The translations under genes were made by a program, and so were the position numbers. From Terriglobia bacterium (GTDB taxonomy: Bacteria > Acidobacteriota > Terriglobia > Acidiferrales > UBA7541): a DNA stretch of 37,970 nucleotides. Below are positions 15,075 through 22,612 of this stretch, one piece after another (the stretch's first letter is position 1; every line of letters begins with the position of its first letter). Location of the stretch: NCBI GenBank assembly GCA_020073585.1, contig JAIQEV010000057.1, positions 1-37,970 of the forward strand. Direction: 5' to 3'. The notes beneath the pieces were generated by a model. The model was not told the origin of the DNA and ran no database searches. It worked only from the letters and a program-made list of their open reading frames with translations.

Positions 15075-16268
15075 TCATCGAAGGTTGTTTTCGAGCGTTC
15101 GGGTGTCGAGATACGATCGATTTAGTCCGGCGATTGATGAACAACCCAGCAGCCGGAGAGTGCGCTCGACATCGTCTTTCAAAATCTCCAAAGAGCGCGC
15201 GACGCCGGCTTCTCCGGCTGCGGCAAGTCCGTATGCATACGCACGCCCCACCAGAACGGCACGCGCACCCAGGCAAAGGGCCTTGATGATGTCGCTGCCG
15301 CGGCGAATACCGCCGTCCATCAGCACTTCCACTTGACCTCCTGCCGCAGCAACCACTTCAGGAAGCGCCCGCAGAGAAGGGGAGACGCCATCCAATTGGC
15401 GCCCTCCGTGATTCGAAACCACTACCGCGGCTGCGCCTTCGTCCGCGGCGCGCCTGGCGTCATCTCCGGTCAGGATGCCTTTCACGACGATCGGGCCGCG
15501 CCAGATTTCGCGAATCCACCGGAGGTCTTTCCAGGTAACGACAGCATGCGACAGGGCCGCCACCACGTCGATGAGTTTCATCGGCCCCTGGCCAGGAATG
15601 ACGATGTTCTCCAATTTGGGAACGCCGCCATCCCAGAGAAAGGAGATGAGCCAGCGGGGATGGGCCAGGATGCCGGGCAGGTAGGGAAGTTTTGCGAACA
15701 GCGAAGCGCCCAGCAGCTCCTTCATGCCGTTGCGCGGATCGCGTTCGCGCATGCCGGCGACGGGAGTGTCGACAGTGATGACCAACGCGGTGAAACCCGC
15801 GCGGTGAGCGCGCTCGATGGCAGCCTCCGCGGCTTCGCGGCCGCCGACGAGATACAGTTGATACCACGCGGGTCCTTTCGTCGCGGCTTTGACGCGCTCC
15901 AATTTGTGGCCGGAAATGGTGGAGAGGATATAGCCCGTTCCGGCTTCGCCGGCGGCGCGCGCGGCGGCCACTTCGCCGCCGGGATGGATCAGCCTGCTGT
16001 AGCCGACCGGAGCGAGCAGTGCGGGGAAAGAGAGTTCCTCGCCCAGGACCTGGGTTTTCAAATTACAAGCGCCGATAGCGACGGCATTGCGCGGACGGAA
16101 TGTCACGTCCTGGAAAACGCGCAGATTCTCCGCCAGCGTGATTTCCGCCTCGGCACCGCCGTCGAGGTAGTCGAACACGCCGCGTGGCAAACGGCGGCGC
16201 GCCAAACGACGCAAGTCGCCGATGTTCACGACCCGGGGGGAACGCACGGCATTGGCTGAGGATTTCAT
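15075..16268 (-). CDS. FMN-dependent alpha-hydroxy-acid oxidase/dehydrogenase
   Basis: A 397-residue TIM-barrel flavoprotein of the glycolate oxidase/L-lactate dehydrogenase (LldD)/lactate oxidase family. It oxidises an L-2-hydroxy acid to the 2-oxo acid. Visible features are the N-terminal FDYLDGGAEAEITLAEN (substrate Tyr34), PALLAPVGYSRLIHP, YQLY, FMN Lys263 in PIVVKGILTGDDA, catalytic His287 and Arg290 in VVSNHGGRQLDG, and the FMN phosphate loop MDGGIRRGSDIIKALCLGAR. Two ATGs lie side by side; 16268 is preferred because GGAG is seven bases upstream. The substrate cannot be told. It lies between the att remnant structures, so it may be old island cargo. Confidence 0.9.
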   Translation of the reverse strand: MKSSANAVRSPRVVNIGDLRRLARRRLPRGVFDYLDGGAEAEITLAENLRVFQDVTFRPRNAVAIGACNLKTQVLGEELSFPALLAPVGYSRLIHPGGEVAAARAAGEAGTGYILSTISGHKLERVKAATKGPAWYQLYLVGGREAAEAAIERAHRAGFTALVITVDTPVAGMRERDPRNGMKELLGASLFAKLPYLPGILAHPRWLISFLWDGGVPKLENIVIPGQGPMKLIDVVAALSHAVVTWKDLRWIREIWRGPIVVKGILTGDDARRAADEGAAAVVVSNHGGRQLDGVSPSLRALPEVVAAAGGQVEVLMDGGIRRGSDIIKALCLGARAVLVGRAYAYGLAAAGEAGVARSLEILKDDVERTLRLLGCSSIAGLNRSYLDTRTLENNLR

Positions 16269-16442
16269 CATTTCACTCCCAAAGGGAGATGCACCCGAAT
16301 CAGTGCGGAGACGCCGCACCCAGATAATTCCCGTACCCCGCAAATAGCGAACTGGCGTGAGCGGAGAGTTTTGCACCGGCGGGAGTGAGAGAAAACCCAC
16401 TCTTGCCGGACGCATGCACTCCGGTCAGGTCAAACTCTGCCG

Positions 16443-18269
16443 CTAAAACCCCTTGGGTCTCGCCTCCGCCACTCCGAAACCCCTCTCCAGCGCCAAACCC
16501 GCTTCGCCCAGCGTCCCTTCCTCAAACAATCTCCCGATCAGCGTCACCCCGTGCGGCACGCGCCGGGGCGGCGCAAATTTCGGCAGCGGATGCGCGGGAT
16601 CCGGCGCCCAATCGCTCCGCGCCTCCGCCACGTCCACAAATCCCGCGCGCAGGGTCAGCGAGGGGTGCCCCGTGAAATTGGTAATCGTCAACATCTCGTC
16701 GCGCAGCGACGGCACCAGCAGCAAATCCACTTCCGAGAATATCCGCCCCATCTCTTCCGCCACTTTCCTCCGCATGCGGTCCGCCTGCACAAAATCCACC
16801 GCCGAGAGAAAGCGCGCCTGCCGGAACAGGTTGGGCCACGAGTCATACGTCTGCATCGCCAGCTGATCCACTCCGTGATTCAGCGTCAACTCCTCGAACG
16901 CCGCCGCGCCCTCGGCAAACAGAATCAGCTGCAGCGAATCGTACGGCCAATCCGGTAGCGTCACCTCCACCGGCGCCATCCCCGCTTTCTTCACCGTTTC
17001 CAGCGCCGCCCGGTCCACTTCCGTCGCCGGATTCTGCTTCATCCAGGCAGGAAAGTAGCCCACGCGCAATCCCTTCACGCTCGCGCCGGCGACAAAATCC
17101 AGTTTGCTCGGCACGCTGTTCACATCTCCCGGGTCCGGCCCGGAAATCGCCTGCAACACCAGCAGCGCGTCTTCCACGCTCCGGGTCATGGCGCCCAGCT
17201 TATCCAGCGACCAGCACAGCGTCATCGCCCCTGTCCGCGCCACCCGCCCGTAGGTTGGCCGCAGCCCGGTGATCCCGCAGCGCATGCTCGGTGACACAAT
17301 GCTTCCGCCCGTCTCGCTGCCGATCGAAAATCCCACCAGACCCGCCGCCGTCGCCGCTCCCGGTCCCGCGCTCGATCCCGACGCGCCCTCCTCCAACAGC
17401 CACGGATTCATCGTCTGGCCGCCGAACCAAATATCGTTCAGCGCCAGCGCGCCCAGGCTCAGCTTGGCCACCAGCACCGCGCCCGCCTCGTTCAGTTTCC
17501 TCACCACCGCCGCATCTTTTTTCGGCACGCGATTCCGGAACGGCTCCGCTCCATAGGTGGTCGCAATCCCCGCGGTGTCCAGCAAATCTTTCGCGCCCCA
17601 CGGAATTCCATGCAGCGGCCCCCGGTATTTTCCCGCGGCAATCTCCGCGTCCGCTTTCTTCGCCTGCGCCAGCGCATGTTCCCGCGTCAGGGTGATCACG
17701 CAACGCAGCTTGGGATTGAACTCCTCCAGCCGCTTCAGGTAGATATTCGTCAGCCGCTCGGAACTCAGCTTCTTCGTCTCCAGCCATCGCGACAATTGCG
17801 TTACGGTGGCAAACGCAATGTCCGCATCGTTCGCGGGCAGCGGCCCGGCCTCCGCGCCGCTTCTCACGAACCGATCGCGCTCCGGCCCAGCCTTTTTCCC
17901 CGGCAACACCGGATCCCAGCGCGACCACGGCGCCAGTCCCTCCTGCAATTCCGCCTTTCGCGGCCCCACGCGCCTCTCGTACAGCGGCGCCATGTTCACT
18001 CGCCAACTCCCCGCCGCCTGTTCCCGGTCGCGCTTGTTCCACTCCACCTGCACCAGCTTTTGCGCCTCTACAAACGTGCCCACGGACACTTCCGGCCCCG
18101 CCGGTTGCGCCGTTCCAAACGCCGGCGGCATTCCCGCTGGCGCCGGCTCCTGTCCAGGCTGTGCTGCGGCCGCGCCGTCGGTGTGCGCGGTCGCCGCACT
18201 TTGCGCGGCGACCGCCGCCCCCGCCAACCCCATCCCCGTCGCCGCCAAAAATTCCCGCCTCGTTTTCAC
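16443..18269 (-). CDS. Tat-exported amidase (amidase signature family)
   Basis: GTG 18269 is chosen: GGAGG lies seven bases upstream and it begins a twin-arginine signal (KTRREFLAATGMGLAGAAVA). The 608-residue protein is an amidase-signature enzyme with the Ser-Ser-Lys triad: Lys in LHGIPWGAKDLLDTAG, Gly/Ser-rich GASGSSAGPGAATAAG and the nucleophile region GSETGGSIVSPS. It hydrolyses an amide outside the cytoplasmic membrane; the substrate is unknown. A ~100-residue Ala/Pro- and charge-rich segment separates signal and catalytic domain. An upstream extension to 18410 runs through the att-like remnant and is rejected. The 16269-16442 gap holds nothing clear. Confidence 0.9.
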   Translation of the reverse strand: MKTRREFLAATGMGLAGAAVAAQSAATAHTDGAAAAQPGQEPAPAGMPPAFGTAQPAGPEVSVGTFVEAQKLVQVEWNKRDREQAAGSWRVNMAPLYERRVGPRKAELQEGLAPWSRWDPVLPGKKAGPERDRFVRSGAEAGPLPANDADIAFATVTQLSRWLETKKLSSERLTNIYLKRLEEFNPKLRCVITLTREHALAQAKKADAEIAAGKYRGPLHGIPWGAKDLLDTAGIATTYGAEPFRNRVPKKDAAVVRKLNEAGAVLVAKLSLGALALNDIWFGGQTMNPWLLEEGASGSSAGPGAATAAGLVGFSIGSETGGSIVSPSMRCGITGLRPTYGRVARTGAMTLCWSLDKLGAMTRSVEDALLVLQAISGPDPGDVNSVPSKLDFVAGASVKGLRVGYFPAWMKQNPATEVDRAALETVKKAGMAPVEVTLPDWPYDSLQLILFAEGAAAFEELTLNHGVDQLAMQTYDSWPNLFRQARFLSAVDFVQADRMRRKVAEEMGRIFSEVDLLLVPSLRDEMLTITNFTGHPSLTLRAGFVDVAEARSDWAPDPAHPLPKFAPPRRVPHGVTLIGRLFEEGTLGEAGLALERGFGVAEARPKGF

Positions 18270-18340
18270 GATGTCGCCTCCGGCCCCGTAGTATACCGCC
18301 ACCCGGAAAATTCCTGCGCTGCGCAGCAAAGCATGCGCAC

Positions 18341-18404
18341 ACAACAACATTGGTTTGGTGGAGTAATCGGGAGGTCGCGGGTGCAGGTGCCGTGCACGGC
18401 TCCG
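18341..18404 (+). repeat. Decayed att/tRNA-3'-like sequence
   Basis: Without gaps this aligns to 14868-14931 at 44 of 64 positions. It includes GGTGGAG-T-AATCGG against GGTGGAG-C-AATCGG and the terminal CGGCTCC. The match covers both the 40-bp att repeat (28 of 40) and the sequence to its left, which the intact tRNA lacks. The T-stem pairing is partly lost. It may be the right end of an older element whose integrase tail is at 14910-15053. Confidence 0.5.
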
Positions 18405-18448
18405 CTGCAATTCATTTCCGCCGAAGCCGGCGGCGATTACCCGTCCAT

Positions 18449-19579
18449 TTAACTGCGCGGATTCCAGCTGGCGTAAAAGTCGTTGGAGTCGATGGGCTTG
18501 CTGTTGATGCCGAGCTGCAGGATCTGCATCTGGCTGGCGCGGTCGAAGACCTTGCCGGGGAAGAAGAGCTTGGTGAGGACGCGCAGGCCGCCGAAGGCCA
18601 CCCCGAAGACAATGGCCACGACCAGGATGACGCCGGTGCCCAGGATGGTGTTGACGACCATGACCGGCCAGGGCGCGTCGGTCAGCGTCTGCGATTTTTC
18701 GTTCCAGGTCACATTGGTTTCATAGCGCACCCCGTCGAGCAGGGCTTGCGAGCCGCGCGGGGCGCCCGCTGCCGGGGCCAGAACCAGCGAGAGCAAGGAG
18801 CCCTTGCGCCGCAGAGGCAGTTCCGCCGGCGGCGCCACGGAGCTTAGGGCGGCTTCGATGTGCTTCTGGTGGAGTCCCGCGGCCTGGGGCGTGGGGTACT
18901 CGAACAGCAGCACCACAGACTCTTCGCGGCCGATGCGGTAGCGGGCCAACATCACCTCCGCGCCGGAAGCGAACCCGGCCTTGTCCGCGAGCGCCGCGAT
19001 CTCGGGTTTCCCGAGGGCCGCGGCTTCGGCGCGGAGCCCCGCCGGGCCAAGAAGATACTTTTCCGTGCCGCCGAGCTTGCCGCGCAACGGCAGATAGCCG
19101 CGGATCGGGGGCAGCGGGGTCTTGTCGGCGGTGCGCGCCAGGGCGGCCACCAGTTCGCGCAGATCGGCGAGCGAGGCGCCAGCGAGCCCGCGGGCTTCCA
19201 CCAGCGAAGCGCCGGAAAGGATCAGCGCCGTGTCGCGCCCTACCGCGGCGTACTCCGCCAGGTCGGAATCGGCCATCTCCGGGGTGCGCAGATAGGTGAA
19301 GGCGGCGTAAGCGCCGCTGGGGTCGCGCAGTTGGTAAAGGGTCAGCGTCAGCGTGCTTCCGCTGCTGGCGTAGGCCCGGCGGGTCACGCCGTCCAGCCCG
19401 GCTTCCTGCAAGACAGCGACGGCCTCGCCGGAGGGCTTGCCAGGCACTTCCGGGGCGGTCTTTGCCGCGGGCGCCGAGGCGCTCCAGCTCCCGAAATGGT
19501 CGGGCAGGGACTGCTGGGCGCGGAGAGCCGGGGCCAGGCAGAGGCCGAGAAGAGACGCGAAGATAAGAGTGCGGCGCAT
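18449..19579 (-). CDS. Exported membrane-anchored protein, DUF6599-like
   Basis: A 376-residue protein starting at ATG 19579 with a signal peptide (MRRTLIFASLLGLCLAPALR, cut near RAQ-QS). A ~270-residue periplasmic domain of mixed alpha/beta type follows, then a C-terminal transmembrane helix (VVNTILGTGVILVVAIVFGV) and a short basic tail. It resembles the DUF6599 family; no enzyme motif is seen. It lies 28 bases after the cell-wall amidase gene on the same strand. TATAAC (19592-19587) is seven bases before ATG and there is no SD, so a leaderless transcript of its own is also possible. Confidence 0.78.
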   Translation of the reverse strand: MRRTLIFASLLGLCLAPALRAQQSLPDHFGSWSASAPAAKTAPEVPGKPSGEAVAVLQEAGLDGVTRRAYASSGSTLTLTLYQLRDPSGAYAAFTYLRTPEMADSDLAEYAAVGRDTALILSGASLVEARGLAGASLADLRELVAALARTADKTPLPPIRGYLPLRGKLGGTEKYLLGPAGLRAEAAALGKPEIAALADKAGFASGAEVMLARYRIGREESVVLLFEYPTPQAAGLHQKHIEAALSSVAPPAELPLRRKGSLLSLVLAPAAGAPRGSQALLDGVRYETNVTWNEKSQTLTDAPWPVMVVNTILGTGVILVVAIVFGVAFGGLRVLTKLFFPGKVFDRASQMQILQLGINSKPIDSNDFYASWNPRS

Positions 19580-19607
19580 GGGTACAGTTATATTAGACAC
19601 TAACAGA

Positions 19608-21767
19608 CTACTGTTGGTTGCGTGATTGTTCAACCGCAGCGGCCGGGGCATGCGGGCGGGCGGCGGCGCCCCGTGCCGGGAGGTTGTAGGTCACGCTGTT
19701 GAGGCTCTTGAGGTAGATGGCGACGCCCTGGTAGAGGCCGTCGGCCACGCCCTGCCGGTAATCGGGCTTCTTGAGCAGCTTTTCGTCCGCTGGGTTGCTG
19801 AGGAAGGAGATCTCCGTGAGGATCGAGGGCATATCCGCCCCGATCAGCACCACGAAGGGCGCCTTGCGCACGCCGCGGTTCTTCACCCGGCGGCTGGTCT
19901 TCTGGATGCGCGGGGCCAGCGAATCCTGGATGTCCGAGGCCAGTTCCCGCGACTCTTCGATCTTTTCCGTGCGCGCGATCTTCTTGACCAGGTCCTGCAG
20001 CTCGTGCACGCCGCCGCTGGCCATGGCGTTTTCGCGCGCGGCCACGTCCATGGCTTCGGCCGAGCCCCGCAGGTTCAGGTAGTAGGTTTCCACGCCGCGC
20101 GCGGCCTGATCGTGGCTGGAATTGGCGTGGATGGAGATAAAGAGGTCGGCCTTGACCTCGTTGGCGATCTCCGTGCGCCGCTCCAGGGGCACAAAGGTGT
20201 CGTCCGGGCGCGTGAAGATCACTTCCGCGCCGGGCAGCTTCTGTTCGATGACCTTGCCGAGGCGCAGGGCGATATCCAGGCAGAGATCCTTCTCCAGCAG
20301 GCCGGTGGGGCCGATGGTGCCGGTGTCGTGGCCGCCGTGTCCGGCGTCAATCACGATGCGCCCGATCTTCAAGCCCAGGGTGCGGGTGAGGGTGGCCTGG
20401 CCGTCGCGTGTAGGCAGCGGGGCGCTCGGCGGGACGGCGGCGCGTTCCGGCCCGATGGCTCCGTCCTTGTGGCTGTGGGTCAGGGAACTGTTGTTCACCG
20501 CCGGGGAATCGTGCGCCGCGCCGCGAATCCTGGAATCCGCTGGTTCGGCGGAGCGGGCCGCGGCGGTTTCCGCGGGCTCTGCCGGAATCTTCTTGGCCAC
20601 GGCGGGCTGCAGCGCGGGCTTTCCGGCAGTTTTTTCGGTGGCGCGCGCTTCCGCGCGGACGCCGGCGTCGCCGGTCTCTTTCACTTTTTCGGCGGCGCCT
20701 TCCTTTGGATGCGTGACCGCGAAGCGGTCAACGCTGGTTTTGCGCGCGGCGCGCAGCGCCGCGGCGGAGGCATACAGGTCCACCGTCAGACGCGGGGGAT
20801 TATCGCTGACCGCCGCGGTGTAGCCGCGCACGCCCGCGACGTCCAGAACCATGCGCACGATGCCCGCGTGATTCTGGGCCAGGCGCACGGCCTTGAGCAT
20901 CTCCCCGCTCAGCGTGATCGTGCGGCGGGCCATTTCCGGGGTCAGCCGCGCGGCTTGCATGTCGAAATAGATGCGCTCCGGATTGCGGATGCGCGCCGAG
21001 GTGTAGGTGACCTTCTCCTCGAGGTCCACGACCACCCGCGCGGAGTTGGCGGTGATCGTCGTGGAGATGCCCTTGACCCGGGGAATTTCTCCGGAAGCGG
21101 AGGAGGAGGGCGCCGCCGGTGCGGGCTCGGGCGCCGCCGGCTTTTCCTTCATCTTGGCGGAGAGCGCGGGGGCTTCCTGCGGCGTGCCGGGAGGCGCGGG
21201 CAATTCGCCGCGCTGCAGCAGGGCCAGCTCGGCCAGGGCTTCCTGGGCTTCGCGGCGCCGCGGCGAACGGCGGTAGCGCTTCAGAAACTCTTCATAAGTT
21301 TTCGCCGCCAGAGCGGGATCACCGAGCTGGTCTTTCTGCAGGCGGGCCATGTGCAACATGGCGTCGTGGCAGTAGTGGTTCGCCGGATATTCGTGCAGCA
21401 GAAACTGGTAGGTGTCCACGGCGGCCTGGAAATATCTGCGCCCGAAGCGGTCGCCCATCTCGGCATTCAGTTCGGCCACGGCCAGCAGCGCATCCGGCAC
21501 TTCGGTGGCGTGCGGGGTGATCAGATAGACGCGACGATAGGCCGAAACGGCCCGCTGGTATTCGGCCAGCGTGCGCTCGGGGAGCGGTTTGCTGTTCAGC
21601 GCGGCGCGCTGCTCTTCGGCGCGGGAAAACTGGGACTGCGCGGCCTGCCGCCGGACGGCGGTGGTGTGCGTGGCGAGGGCGGGAAGGAACGGGACAAAAG
21701 ACAGCGAAGCGGCGGCGAAAGCCGTGCGCAGCCTGCGGCGGGTAAGCAACTTGAGCACGCCTGACAT
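19608..21767 (-). CDS. N-acetylmuramoyl-L-alanine amidase with TPR and AMIN domains
   Basis: A 719-residue exported enzyme that cuts the MurNAc-L-Ala bond of peptidoglycan. Start ATG 21767 precedes a signal peptide (LRTAFAAASLSFVPFLPALA). Then come a TPR-like helical region (about 45-190), an AMIN domain (about 225-330; RVKGISTTITANSARVVVDL), a long Ala/Pro/Glu linker, and an Amidase_3 domain. Zn/catalytic residues: His in IVIDAGHGGHDTGT, Glu in LLEKDLCLDI, His in LFISIHANSS, Glu in SILTEISFLSNP. The linker includes the 17-bp palindrome at 20714-20730. It is 13 bases after the lytic transglycosylase gene: a cell-wall operon. Confidence 0.93.
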   Translation of the reverse strand: MSGVLKLLTRRRLRTAFAAASLSFVPFLPALATHTTAVRRQAAQSQFSRAEEQRAALNSKPLPERTLAEYQRAVSAYRRVYLITPHATEVPDALLAVAELNAEMGDRFGRRYFQAAVDTYQFLLHEYPANHYCHDAMLHMARLQKDQLGDPALAAKTYEEFLKRYRRSPRRREAQEALAELALLQRGELPAPPGTPQEAPALSAKMKEKPAAPEPAPAAPSSSASGEIPRVKGISTTITANSARVVVDLEEKVTYTSARIRNPERIYFDMQAARLTPEMARRTITLSGEMLKAVRLAQNHAGIVRMVLDVAGVRGYTAAVSDNPPRLTVDLYASAAALRAARKTSVDRFAVTHPKEGAAEKVKETGDAGVRAEARATEKTAGKPALQPAVAKKIPAEPAETAAARSAEPADSRIRGAAHDSPAVNNSSLTHSHKDGAIGPERAAVPPSAPLPTRDGQATLTRTLGLKIGRIVIDAGHGGHDTGTIGPTGLLEKDLCLDIALRLGKVIEQKLPGAEVIFTRPDDTFVPLERRTEIANEVKADLFISIHANSSHDQAARGVETYYLNLRGSAEAMDVAARENAMASGGVHELQDLVKKIARTEKIEESRELASDIQDSLAPRIQKTSRRVKNRGVRKAPFVVLIGADMPSILTEISFLSNPADEKLLKKPDYRQGVADGLYQGVAIYLKSLNSVTYNLPARGAAARPHAPAAAVEQSRNQQ
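20714..20730. repeat. 17-bp palindrome TGACCGC-N3-GCGGTCA inside the amidase gene
   Basis: TGACCGC-GAA-GCGGTCA is a perfect 7-bp dyad. On the coding (-) strand it is read as VDRFAVT. The same palindrome in the same frame occurs three times at 36418-36488, where the third copy also encodes VDRFAVTH. Confidence 0.85.
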
Positions 21768-21780
21768 CTTCCCCCAACCC

Positions 21781-22485
21781 CTAATCGTTCCTGAAGACGA
21801 TGCGGCCCTGGGCGTCCGTCTCCTTGTGGATGGCGCGCGAAGAAGTCCACCCGGAAGCAAGGCGGCCAGAGCCCGGCCGGAAATACGCATTCTGCACTTT
21901 CTGGACGTAATTCCGCGTTTCGCGGAACGGGGGAATTCCACCGTGGCGATCCACGGCCCCCTCACCCGCATTGTACGCCGCCAGGGCCAAATCCAGGTTG
22001 CCTTTGTAGCGTTGCAGCAACCTCTTCAGATAGCGTACCCCGGCGTCCACATTTTCCTGCGGGTTGAACACGTCGTCCACTCCAAATCGTTGTGCCGTCA
22101 CCGGATGCAATTGCATCAGCCCCGCCGCTCCCCGCCGCGACACCGCCGCGGGATTCCAGCCGGACTCGGTTTCGATCACCGCGCGGACCAATGCCGGGTC
22201 CACGTTGTGCCGGTCGGCGGCTTCCCGCACGATGCGTTCCGCCCCGTCGCGGTCGAGATGCACCGCCTGCCGGGAATGCCCGGTAAACGAGGGTGCCGCT
22301 GGCAGGTAGATGGCCGATCGCGGCTTTGCGGGCGCGCCCTTGACGAGGGCTGGGGCGTTGTCGTTGATGAACAATCGCCGGCCGCTCTCATCATGGACCG
22401 CAGCGATCTGGGCGCTCCCCGGAACAGCAAACAAGAGCTGTATTCCCAGATAGATAGAGCCCGCAATGGTTGTGCGATGTGCCAT
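21781..22485 (-). CDS. Soluble lytic murein transglycosylase (SLT family)
   Basis: A 234-residue exported protein that cleaves the MurNAc-GlcNAc bond. An N-terminal signal peptide (IAGSIYLGIQLLFAVPGSAQ) is followed by a ~50-residue spacer and a goose-lysozyme-like SLT domain from about residue 80. Catalytic Glu107 lies in VIETESGWNPAAVS, followed by GAAGLMQLHPVTAQRFGV, ALAAYNAGEGAV and PPFRETRNYVQKV. It precedes the N-acetylmuramoyl amidase in the same transcript, so the two hydrolases probably act together in wall remodelling. Confidence 0.94.
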   Translation of the reverse strand: MAHRTTIAGSIYLGIQLLFAVPGSAQIAAVHDESGRRLFINDNAPALVKGAPAKPRSAIYLPAAPSFTGHSRQAVHLDRDGAERIVREAADRHNVDPALVRAVIETESGWNPAAVSRRGAAGLMQLHPVTAQRFGVDDVFNPQENVDAGVRYLKRLLQRYKGNLDLALAAYNAGEGAVDRHGGIPPFRETRNYVQKVQNAYFRPGSGRLASGWTSSRAIHKETDAQGRIVFRND

Positions 22486-22584
22486 CGAACCCTGGGGAAG
22501 GCAATACGATTTCGGTTTCCGTGGCTCCGTAGAGACCCGTGCCCGATGGCAGGGGTGTGTCTCCTGCCGGACACGTTTCCAGCG

Positions 22585-22612
22585 CTAGACAAAATTATAA
22601 CAATGTGTCTAG
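22585..22612 (-). promoter_or_regulatory. Extended -10 promoter within a CTAGACA/TGTCTAG dyad, before the transglycosylase gene
   Basis: On the - strand TGTTATAAT (22602-22594) is a perfect extended -10. It overlaps the alaS stop codon and is framed by a 7-bp inverted repeat, CTAGACA (22585-22591) and TGTCTAG (22606-22612). The dyad could be an operator or a weak alaS terminator. No clear -35 box is present. The ~100-nt leader to ATG 22485 contains a GGCAGG/CCTGCC hairpin. Confidence 0.45.

Noticed and set aside
19626-21764. A 712-codon + strand frame opposite the peptidoglycan amidase, and similar long antisense frames opposite alaS (22742-24520) and kdpA/B.
   Set aside because: They are shadows of strongly coding genes in GC-rich DNA: Gly/Arg/His-rich, no domains, no SD.
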